From contig NZ_JAQGJD010000131.1 in assembly GCF_028290785.1 (NCBI RefSeq), forward strand, positions 1 to 38,484: a stretch of DNA of 38,484 nt. Reading direction: 5' to 3'. This document shows, piece after piece, positions 9,013 to 16,576 of this stretch; the stretch's first letter is position 1, and each line of letters starts with the position of its first letter. The position numbers were made by a program, and so were the translations under genes. The DNA comes from Tardiphaga sp. Its GTDB lineage: Bacteria > Pseudomonadota > Alphaproteobacteria > Rhizobiales > Xanthobacteraceae. Below the pieces are notes generated by a model. The model was given only the letters and a program-made list of their open reading frames with translations, did no database searches and was not told the DNA's origin.

Positions 9013-10215
9013 CTAGCCGGGTTCTGCGGAGGACGTCTGCGCGCCCGGCGCCCCGGGCTTCGGCGCCGCGCGGTCGATCTCGATGCGGCTGCCGTTTTCG
9101 AGCCGGTAGTACCCCTCGGTGACGACGAGCTCGCCCTTCGCCACGCCGCGATTGATCAACGCGCGCCCGCCGAACACTTGGCCGACCACGACCGGGCGAA
9201 ACCCGGCGGTCATGTCGGGCTTGGCCACCCAGACGAAATCGCCGCGCGGGCCATGGCGGACCGCAATGGCGTCCACCGTAATCGCGTCGCGCCTGACATC
9301 CACGGTGATACGACCGTTGGCGAAATTGCCCGGCCACAATTTCAGCGCGGTGTTCGGGAATGTCGCCTTCAGCTTGATGGTGCCGGTGCTCTGATCGACC
9401 TGATTATCGACCAGGTTGATGACGCCGCGGTCGAGTTCGCTGGTGTTGTCGGTGCCCAGCGCGGTCACCGGCGCGTTGACCTGACCGATGGTGAGTTTGG
9501 TCTGGCCGACGGCCGCCGCCGCCACCGTGAACACCACCGAGATCGGCTTCAACTGCGTGACGGTGACGAGCGTGGCCCGGTCGCTGGCGCGGACGAAATT
9601 GCCCTGGTCGACCTGGCGAATGCCGACGCGACCGCTGATCGGCGCGCGGATCGTGGTGTAGTTGAGCTGATTGCGGGCGTAGTCGATCTGAGCATCGTCG
9701 TTGACCACCTGGGCGCGGTACTGATCGACCAGCGCGTGCTGCTGATCGACCTGCTGGCGGGTGGCGAAGTCCTTCAGCACCAGCGTGTCGTAGCGCTTCA
9801 TGTCGAGCACCGCGCCGTCGAGCAGCGCCTGATCCTTCTGCCGGATCGCCAGCTGCTGCTCCAGTTGCGCCTGCAGCGGCCGCGGATCGATGATCGCCAG
9901 CACGTCGCCCTGCTTGACGTCCTGGCCTTCCTGAAACGCGATCTGCATGATCTCGCCATCGATCCGGCTCTGCACGTTGACGGTGTTGTAGGCCTGCACG
10001 GTGCCGATGCCGCTGAGATAGATCGGCACGTCTTCGCTCAGCACCGTGGCGACCTTCACCGGAACGGGCGCTCCCTGCCGCGCGACGGGCGCCGCCGCGT
10101 CTTCCGGGAGCGATGACAACCACAAGCCCGGCCAGACGGGCACATAATAGATCGCCGCCGCTGCGGACAGCGCGACGACGCTGCCTGCCAGTACTGCTGT
10201 GCCCCTGCGTTTCAA
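9013..10215 (-). CDS. RND efflux periplasmic adaptor (MdtA/HlyD family)
   Basis: A 400-residue membrane-fusion protein. The N-terminus has a hydrophobic membrane anchor (TAVLAGSVVALSAAAAIYYV), then the first lipoyl half (VKVATVLSEDVPIYLSGIGTVQAYNTVNVQSRIDGEI), a helical hairpin (about residues 110-180), the second lipoyl half (TIRAPISGRVGIRQVDQGNFV) and a beta-barrel. It links the permeases to an outer-membrane channel. The start is TTG at 10213-10215, overlapping the TGA of the upstream leader ORF; GAGG lies about 8 nt upstream and no ATG precedes the anchor in frame, so TTG is preferred. It is the first major gene of the efflux operon. Confidence 0.92.
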   Translation of the reverse strand: MKRRGTAVLAGSVVALSAAAAIYYVPVWPGLWLSSLPEDAAAPVARQGAPVPVKVATVLSEDVPIYLSGIGTVQAYNTVNVQSRIDGEIMQIAFQEGQDVKQGDVLAIIDPRPLQAQLEQQLAIRQKDQALLDGAVLDMKRYDTLVLKDFATRQQVDQQHALVDQYRAQVVNDDAQIDYARNQLNYTTIRAPISGRVGIRQVDQGNFVRASDRATLVTVTQLKPISVVFTVAAAAVGQTKLTIGQVNAPVTALGTDNTSELDRGVINLVDNQVDQSTGTIKLKATFPNTALKLWPGNFANGRITVDVRRDAITVDAIAVRHGPRGDFVWVAKPDMTAGFRPVVVGQVFGGRALINRGVAKGELVVTEGYYRLENGSRIEIDRAAPKPGAPGAQTSSAEPG

Positions 10216-10406
10216 TGCCCGCGCCTCGGTGATTGGTGCACGACGGAGGGACTTGGTGGGCGATGCCTGCGGGGCACCCGCGGTCGGAGCAGATACGGTT
10301 CGTCAAGCTCACGCAGCAGACGCGTAAGCTCGTTGAAATACAGATGCGCCCAGCGTTCTTTCAAGCTGGCGACGAACTCTAGTTCGCGAAGTGTGAAGAT
10401 CGACAT
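10212..10406 (-). CDS. Small leader ORF coupled to the RND adaptor
   Basis: A possible 64-residue protein between the operon promoter and the adaptor gene. Its first 40 residues (MSIFTLRELEFVASLKERWA...LLRELDEPYLL) look amphipathic and protein-like; the rest is Arg/Pro-rich. Its stop codon overlaps the adaptor's TTG start, a classic arrangement for translational coupling. No family was recognised. The ribosome site before its ATG is weak. It may be a real small protein, a leader peptide controlling adaptor translation, or a chance ORF. Confidence 0.45.
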   Translation of the reverse strand: MSIFTLRELEFVASLKERWAHLYFNELTRLLRELDEPYLLRPRVPRRHRPPSPSVVHQSPRRGH

Positions 10407-10435
10407 GGGATGCGCTCACACGAGTGACGTTCTGT

Positions 10436-10456
10436 AGTGTTACAAGTTGTAACACT
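10436..10456. promoter_or_regulatory. 21-bp palindrome, likely operator of the efflux operon
   Basis: A perfect inverted repeat with 10-bp arms, AGTGTTACAA and TTGTAACACT, around a single central base. It covers the -10 box and the probable start point, so a bound protein would block transcription. The best local candidate is the TetR protein at the far end of the operon. The BlaI-type repressor encoded at 13105-13509 is an alternative because the core contains TACA...TGTA. Confidence 0.7.
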
Positions 10457-10474
10457 CAAATTTTACCTTTTCAA
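10446..10474 (-). promoter_or_regulatory. Promoter of the RND efflux operon
   Basis: On the - strand, TTGAAA (plus coordinates 10469-10474) and TACAAC (10446-10451) are separated by exactly 17 nt, a good sigma-70-type match. The leader ORF begins about 40 nt downstream and the pump genes follow. The -10 box lies inside the palindrome at 10436-10456. Confidence 0.6.
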
Positions 10475-10579
10475 GTGGGGTTCTTGGGTGCGCGCGAATT
10501 CAAATTCGAGAATTGTAACTCGGGAACGGTCCTGTTTGCCTCCCCCGCGGCTTCGCGGTGAGAGGGATAAGAACTGCGC

Positions 10580-13105
10580 TTAGTACTGCGGGCCCAGTGC
10601 AATTCGTCCGATGGTACGGTCCTTGACCAGGCCGATGCGCCACTCCGCCGTGCCATTGGCGAAATGCGCCATGTAGACGTCGTTGCCGGAGCCCGAAACG
10701 CCACGGAACGAGATCGCCTGCAGGGCGCCGAGCCTGCCCAGGATCGCCTGGTTCAGGGGCAGTTGATCGCGTGTGTAGGCAGCCACCTGAGAGGTCATCT
10801 GGTCATAGTTCGGCTGGCCGCGGCCCAGCGCCTCGATGTATTGACGGAGCATCTGCTCACTACCGGCCATCGGCGTGGTGCGAGGCGAATTCCAGCGCTC
10901 GACCGCTCCCGCGCCTTCGACCGTAATGAAACGCGTCCGCAATCCCGGCAGCACGACCTCGAGACATGTGCCCGACGCGTCGGTGATGACCCACGGTTTA
11001 TCGACGGTGGTCCAGATGGTGGAGGACATGTCGTCGCCGACGGTGCCGCGGGCGATGCGTTTTCCTTCGGCGTCCAGTTCATACAACCGCATGTCCTGGC
11101 CGGTGTCGTTGTAGAAGAACACGCTGATCGGCGAGGTGCCGCCACGGGATTTCAATCCTTCCTCGCGGGAGCAGGCGAGGATGTGGCCGAGTGTATTGTC
11201 GCCGTCCGGGCGGAACAGAACATCATCGACCTTGCCGTCGGCGGCCAGCATCAGCCGCACTTCCGCCAAACCATTGGCGAACTTCACACCATAGATGTCG
11301 AAACCACCGGGCCCGACGCCGCGAAAGAAGATCGACTCCACCGCGCCGAGGGCTTTCAACGTGGCCGTCATCAGCGAGGTCTGGCGGCGAACCTTGGCCG
11401 CCAGCGCCGCGGTCATGCGGTCATAGTTCGGGGTACCATTCTGCATGTCGGCGATGCCGCGCAGCACCGCCTCCTTGCTGCCGGGCTGCGGCGCCTGCCC
11501 CCTGAAGCGATCCGGCGCTTCTGCCATCCGCCGCGCCGCGTCGGCCTCGATCGCTTTGGCCTGCACCGCATCGATCCGCGGCGCCAGCCGCGCGCCGTTC
11601 AGATGGTCGTAGTGCAGGATCCGGGTAACGTGCGCCTGCTCGTCACGCAGGAAAATGACGCGATCGCCATCGTTGCCGAAAAAGGCGTCGCCGGCGTCGG
11701 AGGTCATCACGAGTTTCGAACGCCCGGTATCCTGCATCAGGATCCGGTTGCCGTCGCGTGTCACCGTCAGGACGTGGGTGGGGGTCAGCTCATACCAGCC
11801 GACATAGGACTCGCGCGAAGCGGCGTCGGCCGCCGTCGCGGCTGCAGTTGCGGCGATGCGGGCTGCGCGCAAGTCGCGGCCGTGCTGATGCAGCAGCAGT
11901 TCGACGGGATGTCGATCGTCACCCACGCTCCACGTGATCGGGCCGGCAACCGAGGGATACGACACCGTTCCGTCCTGCGCCTGTGGCAGCCGGAATTTGC
12001 GCTGCCAGGTCAGTTGCCCCGAGAGCTTGTCGCCGTCATGAAACACGGCGAGGATCAAACCGGAGCCGGCGTCATAGAAATCGATCTCTTCCGAACCGCG
12101 TGCGGCGGCCGATGCATCGGCCGCATTGTCCGTCACCAGCGTAGACCGCGACGGCGTGCTCCAGGCGATGGTGAGGGCGGAGACGATGACCACCGGCGCG
12201 GTCGCGGCCGCGGTCCACAGCCGCTTGCGCCATCCGGCCGTCGCGGGTCCCGCCGAGCCATCCAGGATGCGCTCGACGCGGTTCCGGACCGTGGAGGCCC
12301 TGGCCATCTGCAGACCGGCCGGGGCCTGTCGCACATGCTGCACGAGATCGAGCAGAATCTGCGCGTAGGATAGCCGGTCATCGACGATCTCGAGCGCACG
12401 GGCGTCGCTGATCATTTCAGCCAGCTCCGCCAGCCGGAACGACTGCCACCAGGCAAACGGACTGAACCAGAACACCGCACGATTGAGTGCGGCCAGCAGC
12501 AGCAGATAGAAATCGCGGTTGGCGACATGGGCGCTTTCATGGGCGAGCACCGCCTGACGCTTGCCCAGATCCCAGTCGACGTAATCAGACGGGAACAAAA
12601 TGGTCGATCCGAAGGTCACCGGCCCGTTGACGAGGGCGCTCACGCGCACGTCGGCACCGGCGACCCATGGGGCATGCAAAGGGGTTGCGTGGCGGGCGAG
12701 ACGCCACGTCAGACGCAGGCCGATCGCCAGCCGCAGCAATAGCAGGCCGGCAACGATCACGTAGATGGCCGTGGCCAGCGCCGACCAGTTGAAAGCGTGA
12801 TGGGGCGCGACAGGAGATGCGCCGGGAATCTCGGCCTGCGGGGCAAGCGATAGTGGCAGCGGCTCCGGCCAGGAAGCAGCTGATGGCCACAGGTCGGCTG
12901 GGATCGGGACCGTCGATGGCGCCAGCGGAACGGTGACCGTGGTCCAGTGCATCAGCAACGGCATCGCCAGCGATGCCAGCAACACCACGGCCCAGGATGT
13001 CATATGAACGTGCGGGTTGCGGACGCGAAAGACATGCAATCCGCCCCACACCGCGCTTCCGAGCATCAAGGAGCGAAGCGCGGACTCCGCCAGAATCGCC
13101 AACAT
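10580..13105 (-). CDS. BlaR1-like M56 family membrane metallopeptidase with duplicated C-terminal domain
   Basis: An 841-residue protein. The N-terminus carries several membrane segments (about residues 8-55 and 108-130) and the M56 zinc-protease core: HESAH at 189-193 in VLAHESAHVANRD, then AEMISDARAL with the likely third ligand near 230. In BlaR1/MecR1 this domain relays a signal by inactivating the partner repressor. The exterior part is not the usual penicillin-binding sensor: no SxxK/KTG set is visible. It has a segment resembling the beta-lactamase-associated DUF3471 fold (YVGWYELTPTHVLTVTRDG) and two copies of a roughly 90-residue module (about 541-632 and 750-841) sharing PNYDxMT, FRGV and FANGxAExR. 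Its ATG overlaps the BlaI-type gene stop (TAATG), so the two are co-translated. The signal sensed is unknown. Confidence 0.88.
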   Translation of the reverse strand: MLAILAESALRSLMLGSAVWGGLHVFRVRNPHVHMTSWAVVLLASLAMPLLMHWTTVTVPLAPSTVPIPADLWPSAASWPEPLPLSLAPQAEIPGASPVAPHHAFNWSALATAIYVIVAGLLLLRLAIGLRLTWRLARHATPLHAPWVAGADVRVSALVNGPVTFGSTILFPSDYVDWDLGKRQAVLAHESAHVANRDFYLLLLAALNRAVFWFSPFAWWQSFRLAELAEMISDARALEIVDDRLSYAQILLDLVQHVRQAPAGLQMARASTVRNRVERILDGSAGPATAGWRKRLWTAAATAPVVIVSALTIAWSTPSRSTLVTDNAADASAAARGSEEIDFYDAGSGLILAVFHDGDKLSGQLTWQRKFRLPQAQDGTVSYPSVAGPITWSVGDDRHPVELLLHQHGRDLRAARIAATAAATAADAASRESYVGWYELTPTHVLTVTRDGNRILMQDTGRSKLVMTSDAGDAFFGNDGDRVIFLRDEQAHVTRILHYDHLNGARLAPRIDAVQAKAIEADAARRMAEAPDRFRGQAPQPGSKEAVLRGIADMQNGTPNYDRMTAALAAKVRRQTSLMTATLKALGAVESIFFRGVGPGGFDIYGVKFANGLAEVRLMLAADGKVDDVLFRPDGDNTLGHILACSREEGLKSRGGTSPISVFFYNDTGQDMRLYELDAEGKRIARGTVGDDMSSTIWTTVDKPWVITDASGTCLEVVLPGLRTRFITVEGAGAVERWNSPRTTPMAGSEQMLRQYIEALGRGQPNYDQMTSQVAAYTRDQLPLNQAILGRLGALQAISFRGVSGSGNDVYMAHFANGTAEWRIGLVKDRTIGRIALGPQY

Positions 13106-13509
13106 TATTTTTTCCCTCCCTTCGCCTCCGCCTTTGCTTTCGCCACCTTGTCGGCCAATGCGCGCAACTTCTTCTGGTCGAGCATCGCGGTATCCACCAT
13201 GCCGACCAGAACCTCGTCCATCGAGCCGTTACAGAACCAATCGACGATGCGCTGGACCGCCTTCGCGGCGACGTGTCCGCGCGGTGCGGCCGCCTGGTAC
13301 ACAAAGGTTCGGCCATCCACCGTATGCGTCGTGTAGCCCTTCTCCTCCAGCCGCCGCAGCACCGTCCGGACGGTGGATTCCTTCAGCGGGCGGGACAACT
13401 GCTCACGGACCACCTCGGCGGTGACCGTACCATTGGCCCACACCAGTTGCATTACCTCATGTTCGAGGTCGCCGAGGTCGGGCAGGCTTTCGTCGATTTT
13501 CGTAGTCAT
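13105..13509 (-). CDS. BlaI/MecI/CopY family transcriptional repressor
   Basis: A 134-residue protein with the family's winged helix: LGDLEHEVMQLVWANGTVTAEVVREQL, then STVRTVLRRLEEKGY as the recognition region, then the wing (HTVDGRTFVYQ). The C-terminal half is the dimerisation helix region, ending in a Lys-rich tail. The ATG is preceded by GGAA about 7 nt upstream. The stop overlaps the start of the M56 protease gene, the canonical repressor-protease pair in which the protease relieves repression. A BlaI-like inverted repeat lies 18 nt upstream, suggesting autorepression. No beta-lactamase gene is adjacent, so the regulon is elsewhere or is another function. Confidence 0.92.
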   Translation of the reverse strand: MTTKIDESLPDLGDLEHEVMQLVWANGTVTAEVVREQLSRPLKESTVRTVLRRLEEKGYTTHTVDGRTFVYQAAAPRGHVAAKAVQRIVDWFCNGSMDEVLVGMVDTAMLDQKKLRALADKVAKAKAEAKGGKK

Positions 13510-13526
13510 GCGATTCCGTTGCCTTC

Positions 13527-13540
13527 CTGTAACGCTACAG
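13527..13540. promoter_or_regulatory. Candidate BlaI-type operator
   Basis: CTGTAACGCTACAG is an imperfect palindrome (12 of 14 positions symmetric, arms CTGTA/TACAG) directly upstream of the repressor gene. TGTA/TACA half-sites are typical of BlaI/MecI/CopY operators, and autoregulation is the family norm. Confidence 0.5.
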
Positions 13541-13707
13541 AGCGTCGCATATATGGCGGACCTTTACAATGAGCTCGGCGGCTTGCGGAGCCTTTCGATC
13601 GCTTACCGGGGCCGTTGGCCCGTACCGCAACATCAAGCAGTTGCGCCGGCTGGCGCTGTCACGGGATGGATGTCCCGGCCGGGCCTCGGCCCGCGCGCTA
13701 CCGCACA

Positions 13708-14523
13708 CTATCGATCGAGCTTGAAGACCATCTGCGTCGGTCGCACGAAACGCAAGGCGACCAGCAGCAGGGTCATCACCATTCCCATATAGATCACCGC
13801 CATGGCGTCGATCGAATAGACCGGGCGGACGCCGCCGGCGAACATGTTGTAGAACAGCGCCACCACCAGGGTCTGCGATCCGCCGCCGCCGAGCAGGAAC
13901 GCCAGTTCGAAATTCGAGATGGTATTGACCAGGATCAGGACGCCGGCGGTGAGAATCCCCGGCACCATCAGCGGCAGCAGGATCCGGCGAAAGATCTGCG
14001 CGCGGCTGGCGCCCAGCATCGAACCGCTCCACTCCAGATTGACGCTGATCTGCTCGAAGAACGGCATCAGCACGAACACCGCCAGCGGGACCATCGGCAC
14101 CAGCACCGCCAGGATCACGCCGACGACGGAGCCGCCGACGCCATAGCGATAGAGAGTGGTTGCCAGCGGAATGCCGTAGGTCATCTGCGGAATCACCAGC
14201 GGCAGGAAGTACAGCAGCAGGATGATCGATTTGAAACGAAAGTTTCGCCGGGCGAGGATGTAGGCGGCCGGGAAGCCGATCGCCAAGGCGAGAACCACAA
14301 CCACCACCACGATCAGCAGCGTGACGCCGAGCACCTGGCCGAGATCGAAGTTCTTCCAGGCATAGGCGAACCAGTCCGTCGTATAGGCCGGCGGCAGCAC
14401 GCCACCGAACCACCGTTTGGCGAACGAACTGACCACGACATGCGATACGATGCCGAGCATGTTGAGGATAAATCCCACGATGAACAGGTAGAGCGATAGC
14501 TTCCACATCTTGCTTCGCATCAT
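13708..14523 (-). CDS. ABC transporter permease, PotC-like
   Basis: A 271-residue inner-membrane permease with about six transmembrane segments and the coupling motif GSMLGASRAQIFRRILLPLMVPGI (EAA-loop region). The start is the first of two consecutive ATGs, 2 nt after the upstream permease stop; an open frame continues upstream but overlaps the other permease and is not coding. It pairs with the preceding permease to form the membrane channel of a Pot-type (spermidine/putrescine/iron/2-aminoethylphosphonate class) importer. It is the last gene of the operon; a GC-rich hairpin (13680-13693) follows. Confidence 0.9.
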   Translation of the reverse strand: MMRSKMWKLSLYLFIVGFILNMLGIVSHVVVSSFAKRWFGGVLPPAYTTDWFAYAWKNFDLGQVLGVTLLIVVVVVVLALAIGFPAAYILARRNFRFKSIILLLYFLPLVIPQMTYGIPLATTLYRYGVGGSVVGVILAVLVPMVPLAVFVLMPFFEQISVNLEWSGSMLGASRAQIFRRILLPLMVPGILTAGVLILVNTISNFELAFLLGGGGSQTLVVALFYNMFAGGVRPVYSIDAMAVIYMGMVMTLLLVALRFVRPTQMVFKLDR

Positions 14524-14525
14524 GC

Positions 14526-15413
14526 CTACCTCTTGCCTACGCCCATGGTGGCGGCCGGCGACAGCCGGCGCCGGAACAGGATGATCACGAGCAGCGCCGC
14601 CAATTGGCAGAGGCCCATCACCACCGCGATCGCCGATGCGGCCGACATGTCGTATTGTTCGAAGGCTTTCTGATAGGCGGCGATCGAGATCGTCCGCGTC
14701 GTGCCCGCCGGCTGCCCCAGCATGATGGCGGACGGAAACACCGCGAAGCTCATGACGAATACGAGGGCGAATGCGATGGCGAGGCCCGGCGCGATCAGCG
14801 GCAGCATCACCCGGCGAAACACGATCGAAGGCGTAGCGCCGAGCATCCGCGCCGACCGTTCGAGGCTGGGGTCGATGCCGGAAATGTAACCGAGCAGCAT
14901 CAGGAAGCAGAACGGAAACTGTTGCATGAACAGCGCCAGCATGACGCCGGCGTAGTTGTGCGTCAGGATGAACGGCTCCTTGATCAGGCCCAGCCCCAGC
15001 AGCATCTGATTGAACCAGCCTTGCGAGCCATAAAATCCCAAAATGCCTTCCGACAGCAGGATCACGCCGAGCGAGATCGGCATGATCAGGATCGTGGTCA
15101 CGGTCCTTTCCATGAAGATGCCGCGGCGCATGCCGTAAGCGAGCCACAAAGCAAGAACCAGAACGACGACGGTAGTGGGAATCGCCAGGCTGAAAGTGAT
15201 CCAGATGGTGCTGTATTGGTAGGGGTCGCTGAAGAACGCGAGGTAGTTCGCGAAGCTGAAGCCGTCGATCTTCGGCGGCTGCAGGCTCAGATAGACGCCA
15301 TAGAGAAACGGGTAGACGAACATGCAGAGGACATAAAGCAACGACGGCAGCAGGCAGAACAATGCCAGCGCGTCGAATTCACTTTTCTCGTCGTTCGCCA
15401 CAGCGCGCATCAT
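14526..15413 (-). CDS. ABC transporter permease, PotB-like
   Basis: A 295-residue permease with an N-terminal cytoplasmic stretch, a first membrane helix (ALALFCLLPSLLYVLCMFVYPFLYGVYLSL) and five further helices. The EAA-loop is SARMLGATPSIVFRRVMLPLIAPGL. It lies 8 nt downstream of the ATPase gene and 2 nt upstream of the second permease, a tight operon. Two ATGs open the gene; the first was taken. The type-I importer architecture is clear; the transported substrate is not. Confidence 0.9.
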   Translation of the reverse strand: MMRAVANDEKSEFDALALFCLLPSLLYVLCMFVYPFLYGVYLSLQPPKIDGFSFANYLAFFSDPYQYSTIWITFSLAIPTTVVVLVLALWLAYGMRRGIFMERTVTTILIMPISLGVILLSEGILGFYGSQGWFNQMLLGLGLIKEPFILTHNYAGVMLALFMQQFPFCFLMLLGYISGIDPSLERSARMLGATPSIVFRRVMLPLIAPGLAIAFALVFVMSFAVFPSAIMLGQPAGTTRTISIAAYQKAFEQYDMSAASAIAVVMGLCQLAALLVIILFRRRLSPAATMGVGKR

Positions 15414-15421
15414 TCTCTCAA

Positions 15422-16498
15422 TTATTCCGCAGGAAGCAGGACGACCTTGTCGGTCGGAAACTGCAGGCCGATGGTGTCGGCGTTGCGCAGCGCTTCAGCC
15501 GTGCGCAGCCAGACCCGCGTGGAGTCGTTGATCCGGACCGCGGCTTCCTGCTCGCGGCCGAGATACTCGACCACCTCGACGCGGCCGCTGACGTCCTCGG
15601 CACCCGGCGCGATCTGGGCTCCGGCACGGATATCGTCCGGGCGGATCGCCATCACCATTTCCGCGCCCGGCTGCACGTCGGAGCCGGCGCGCGCCCGCAA
15701 CCGGATGCCGTCACCGATTCCTTCGGCCACCCCTTGCGAGACGGATTCGATCCGGACCTTGAAGAAATTGCGAAAGCCCATGAAGTCCGCGACGAAGACG
15801 TTGTTCGGCCGGTCGTGAATCTCCTGCGGCGTGCCGGACTGCATCAGGACGCCGTTGCGCAGCACTACGATCCGGTCCGACAGCGACAGCGCCTCGGCCT
15901 GGTCATGGGTGACGTAGATCGAGGTCAATCCCAACGCCGAATGGATCTGCTTGATCTCCGCCCGCATCTCGACCCGCAGCTTGGCGTCGAGATTCGAAAG
16001 CGGTTCGTCGAACAGCATCAGGCGGGGGTGCAGCACCAGCGCGCGTGCGATCGCGACGCGCTGTTGCTGGCCGCCGGATAGCTGGCCGGGATAGCGGTCT
16101 TCATAGCCCGTCAACTGCACCAGCTTCAGCATGGCGTCGGTGCGCTTCTTGACCTCGTCCTTCGACAACGGCTTCAACGTCAGGCCGAAGGAGACGTTGT
16201 CGAATACGGTCATGTGCGGAAACAGCGCGTAGTTCTGGAACACCATTCCGAACGCCCGCTTTTCCGGCGGCAGATGATCGACGCGCGCACCGTTCAGCCG
16301 GATCTCGCCCTCGGTGGCGGCAATCAGGCCCGCCACGATCGACAACGCAGTCGACTTTCCGCAGCCGCTCGGTCCGAGGAAGGTAACGAACTCGCCTTTG
16401 CGAATGTCGAGCTGGAGATTATCCAGCACCGTCTTGTTGCCATAGCGCTTGGTAATTCCAAGCTGCAGCGACTCCAGCGTATCTCCCGGCGCGTTCAT
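15422..16498 (-). CDS. ABC transporter ATP-binding protein, PotA-like
   Basis: A 358-residue ATPase. Walker A is GPSGCGKST (42-50), the Q-loop VFQNYALFPHMTV (about 86-98), the ABC signature LSGGQQQR (140-146), Walker B LMLFDEP (160-165), and an H-loop VTHDQAEA follows. The C-terminal 120 residues form a TOBE-type regulatory domain, as in PotA/MalK-type ATPases. The ATG at 16498 is preferred over an upstream GTG (16558) because the extra 20 residues are unlike the family and the intervening DNA holds a strong hairpin. It energises the two permeases downstream. Confidence 0.93.
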   Translation of the reverse strand: MNAPGDTLESLQLGITKRYGNKTVLDNLQLDIRKGEFVTFLGPSGCGKSTALSIVAGLIAATEGEIRLNGARVDHLPPEKRAFGMVFQNYALFPHMTVFDNVSFGLTLKPLSKDEVKKRTDAMLKLVQLTGYEDRYPGQLSGGQQQRVAIARALVLHPRLMLFDEPLSNLDAKLRVEMRAEIKQIHSALGLTSIYVTHDQAEALSLSDRIVVLRNGVLMQSGTPQEIHDRPNNVFVADFMGFRNFFKVRIESVSQGVAEGIGDGIRLRARAGSDVQPGAEMVMAIRPDDIRAGAQIAPGAEDVSGRVEVVEYLGREQEAAVRINDSTRVWLRTAEALRNADTIGLQFPTDKVVLLPAE

Positions 16499-16536
16499 GT
16501 CGTCCCGTTTCTGAGTAAAAGCAGCGGAAGTGAGCT

Positions 16537-16556
16537 GGACCCGCTCACGCGGGTCC
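16537..16556. terminator. Intercistronic hairpin between binding-protein and ATPase genes
   Basis: A perfect 8-bp stem (GGACCCGC / GCGGGTCC) with a 4-nt loop, 20 nt after the binding-protein stop on the - strand and with no T-run. Such hairpins often stabilise the abundant binding-protein mRNA or partly attenuate read-through into the membrane genes. Confidence 0.55.
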
Positions 16557-16576
16557 ACGCTTTCCTGACGATCTAT

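Noticed and set aside
10436..10456. Reading the palindrome as a terminator of the upstream M56 gene
   Set aside because: It overlaps a good promoter, has only a single-base loop and no T-run.
14524..15147. Upstream extension of the PotC-like permease frame (open to 15147)
   Set aside because: It lies wholly inside the other permease gene in another phase and is Arg/His-rich; the double ATG at 14518-14523 is the start.
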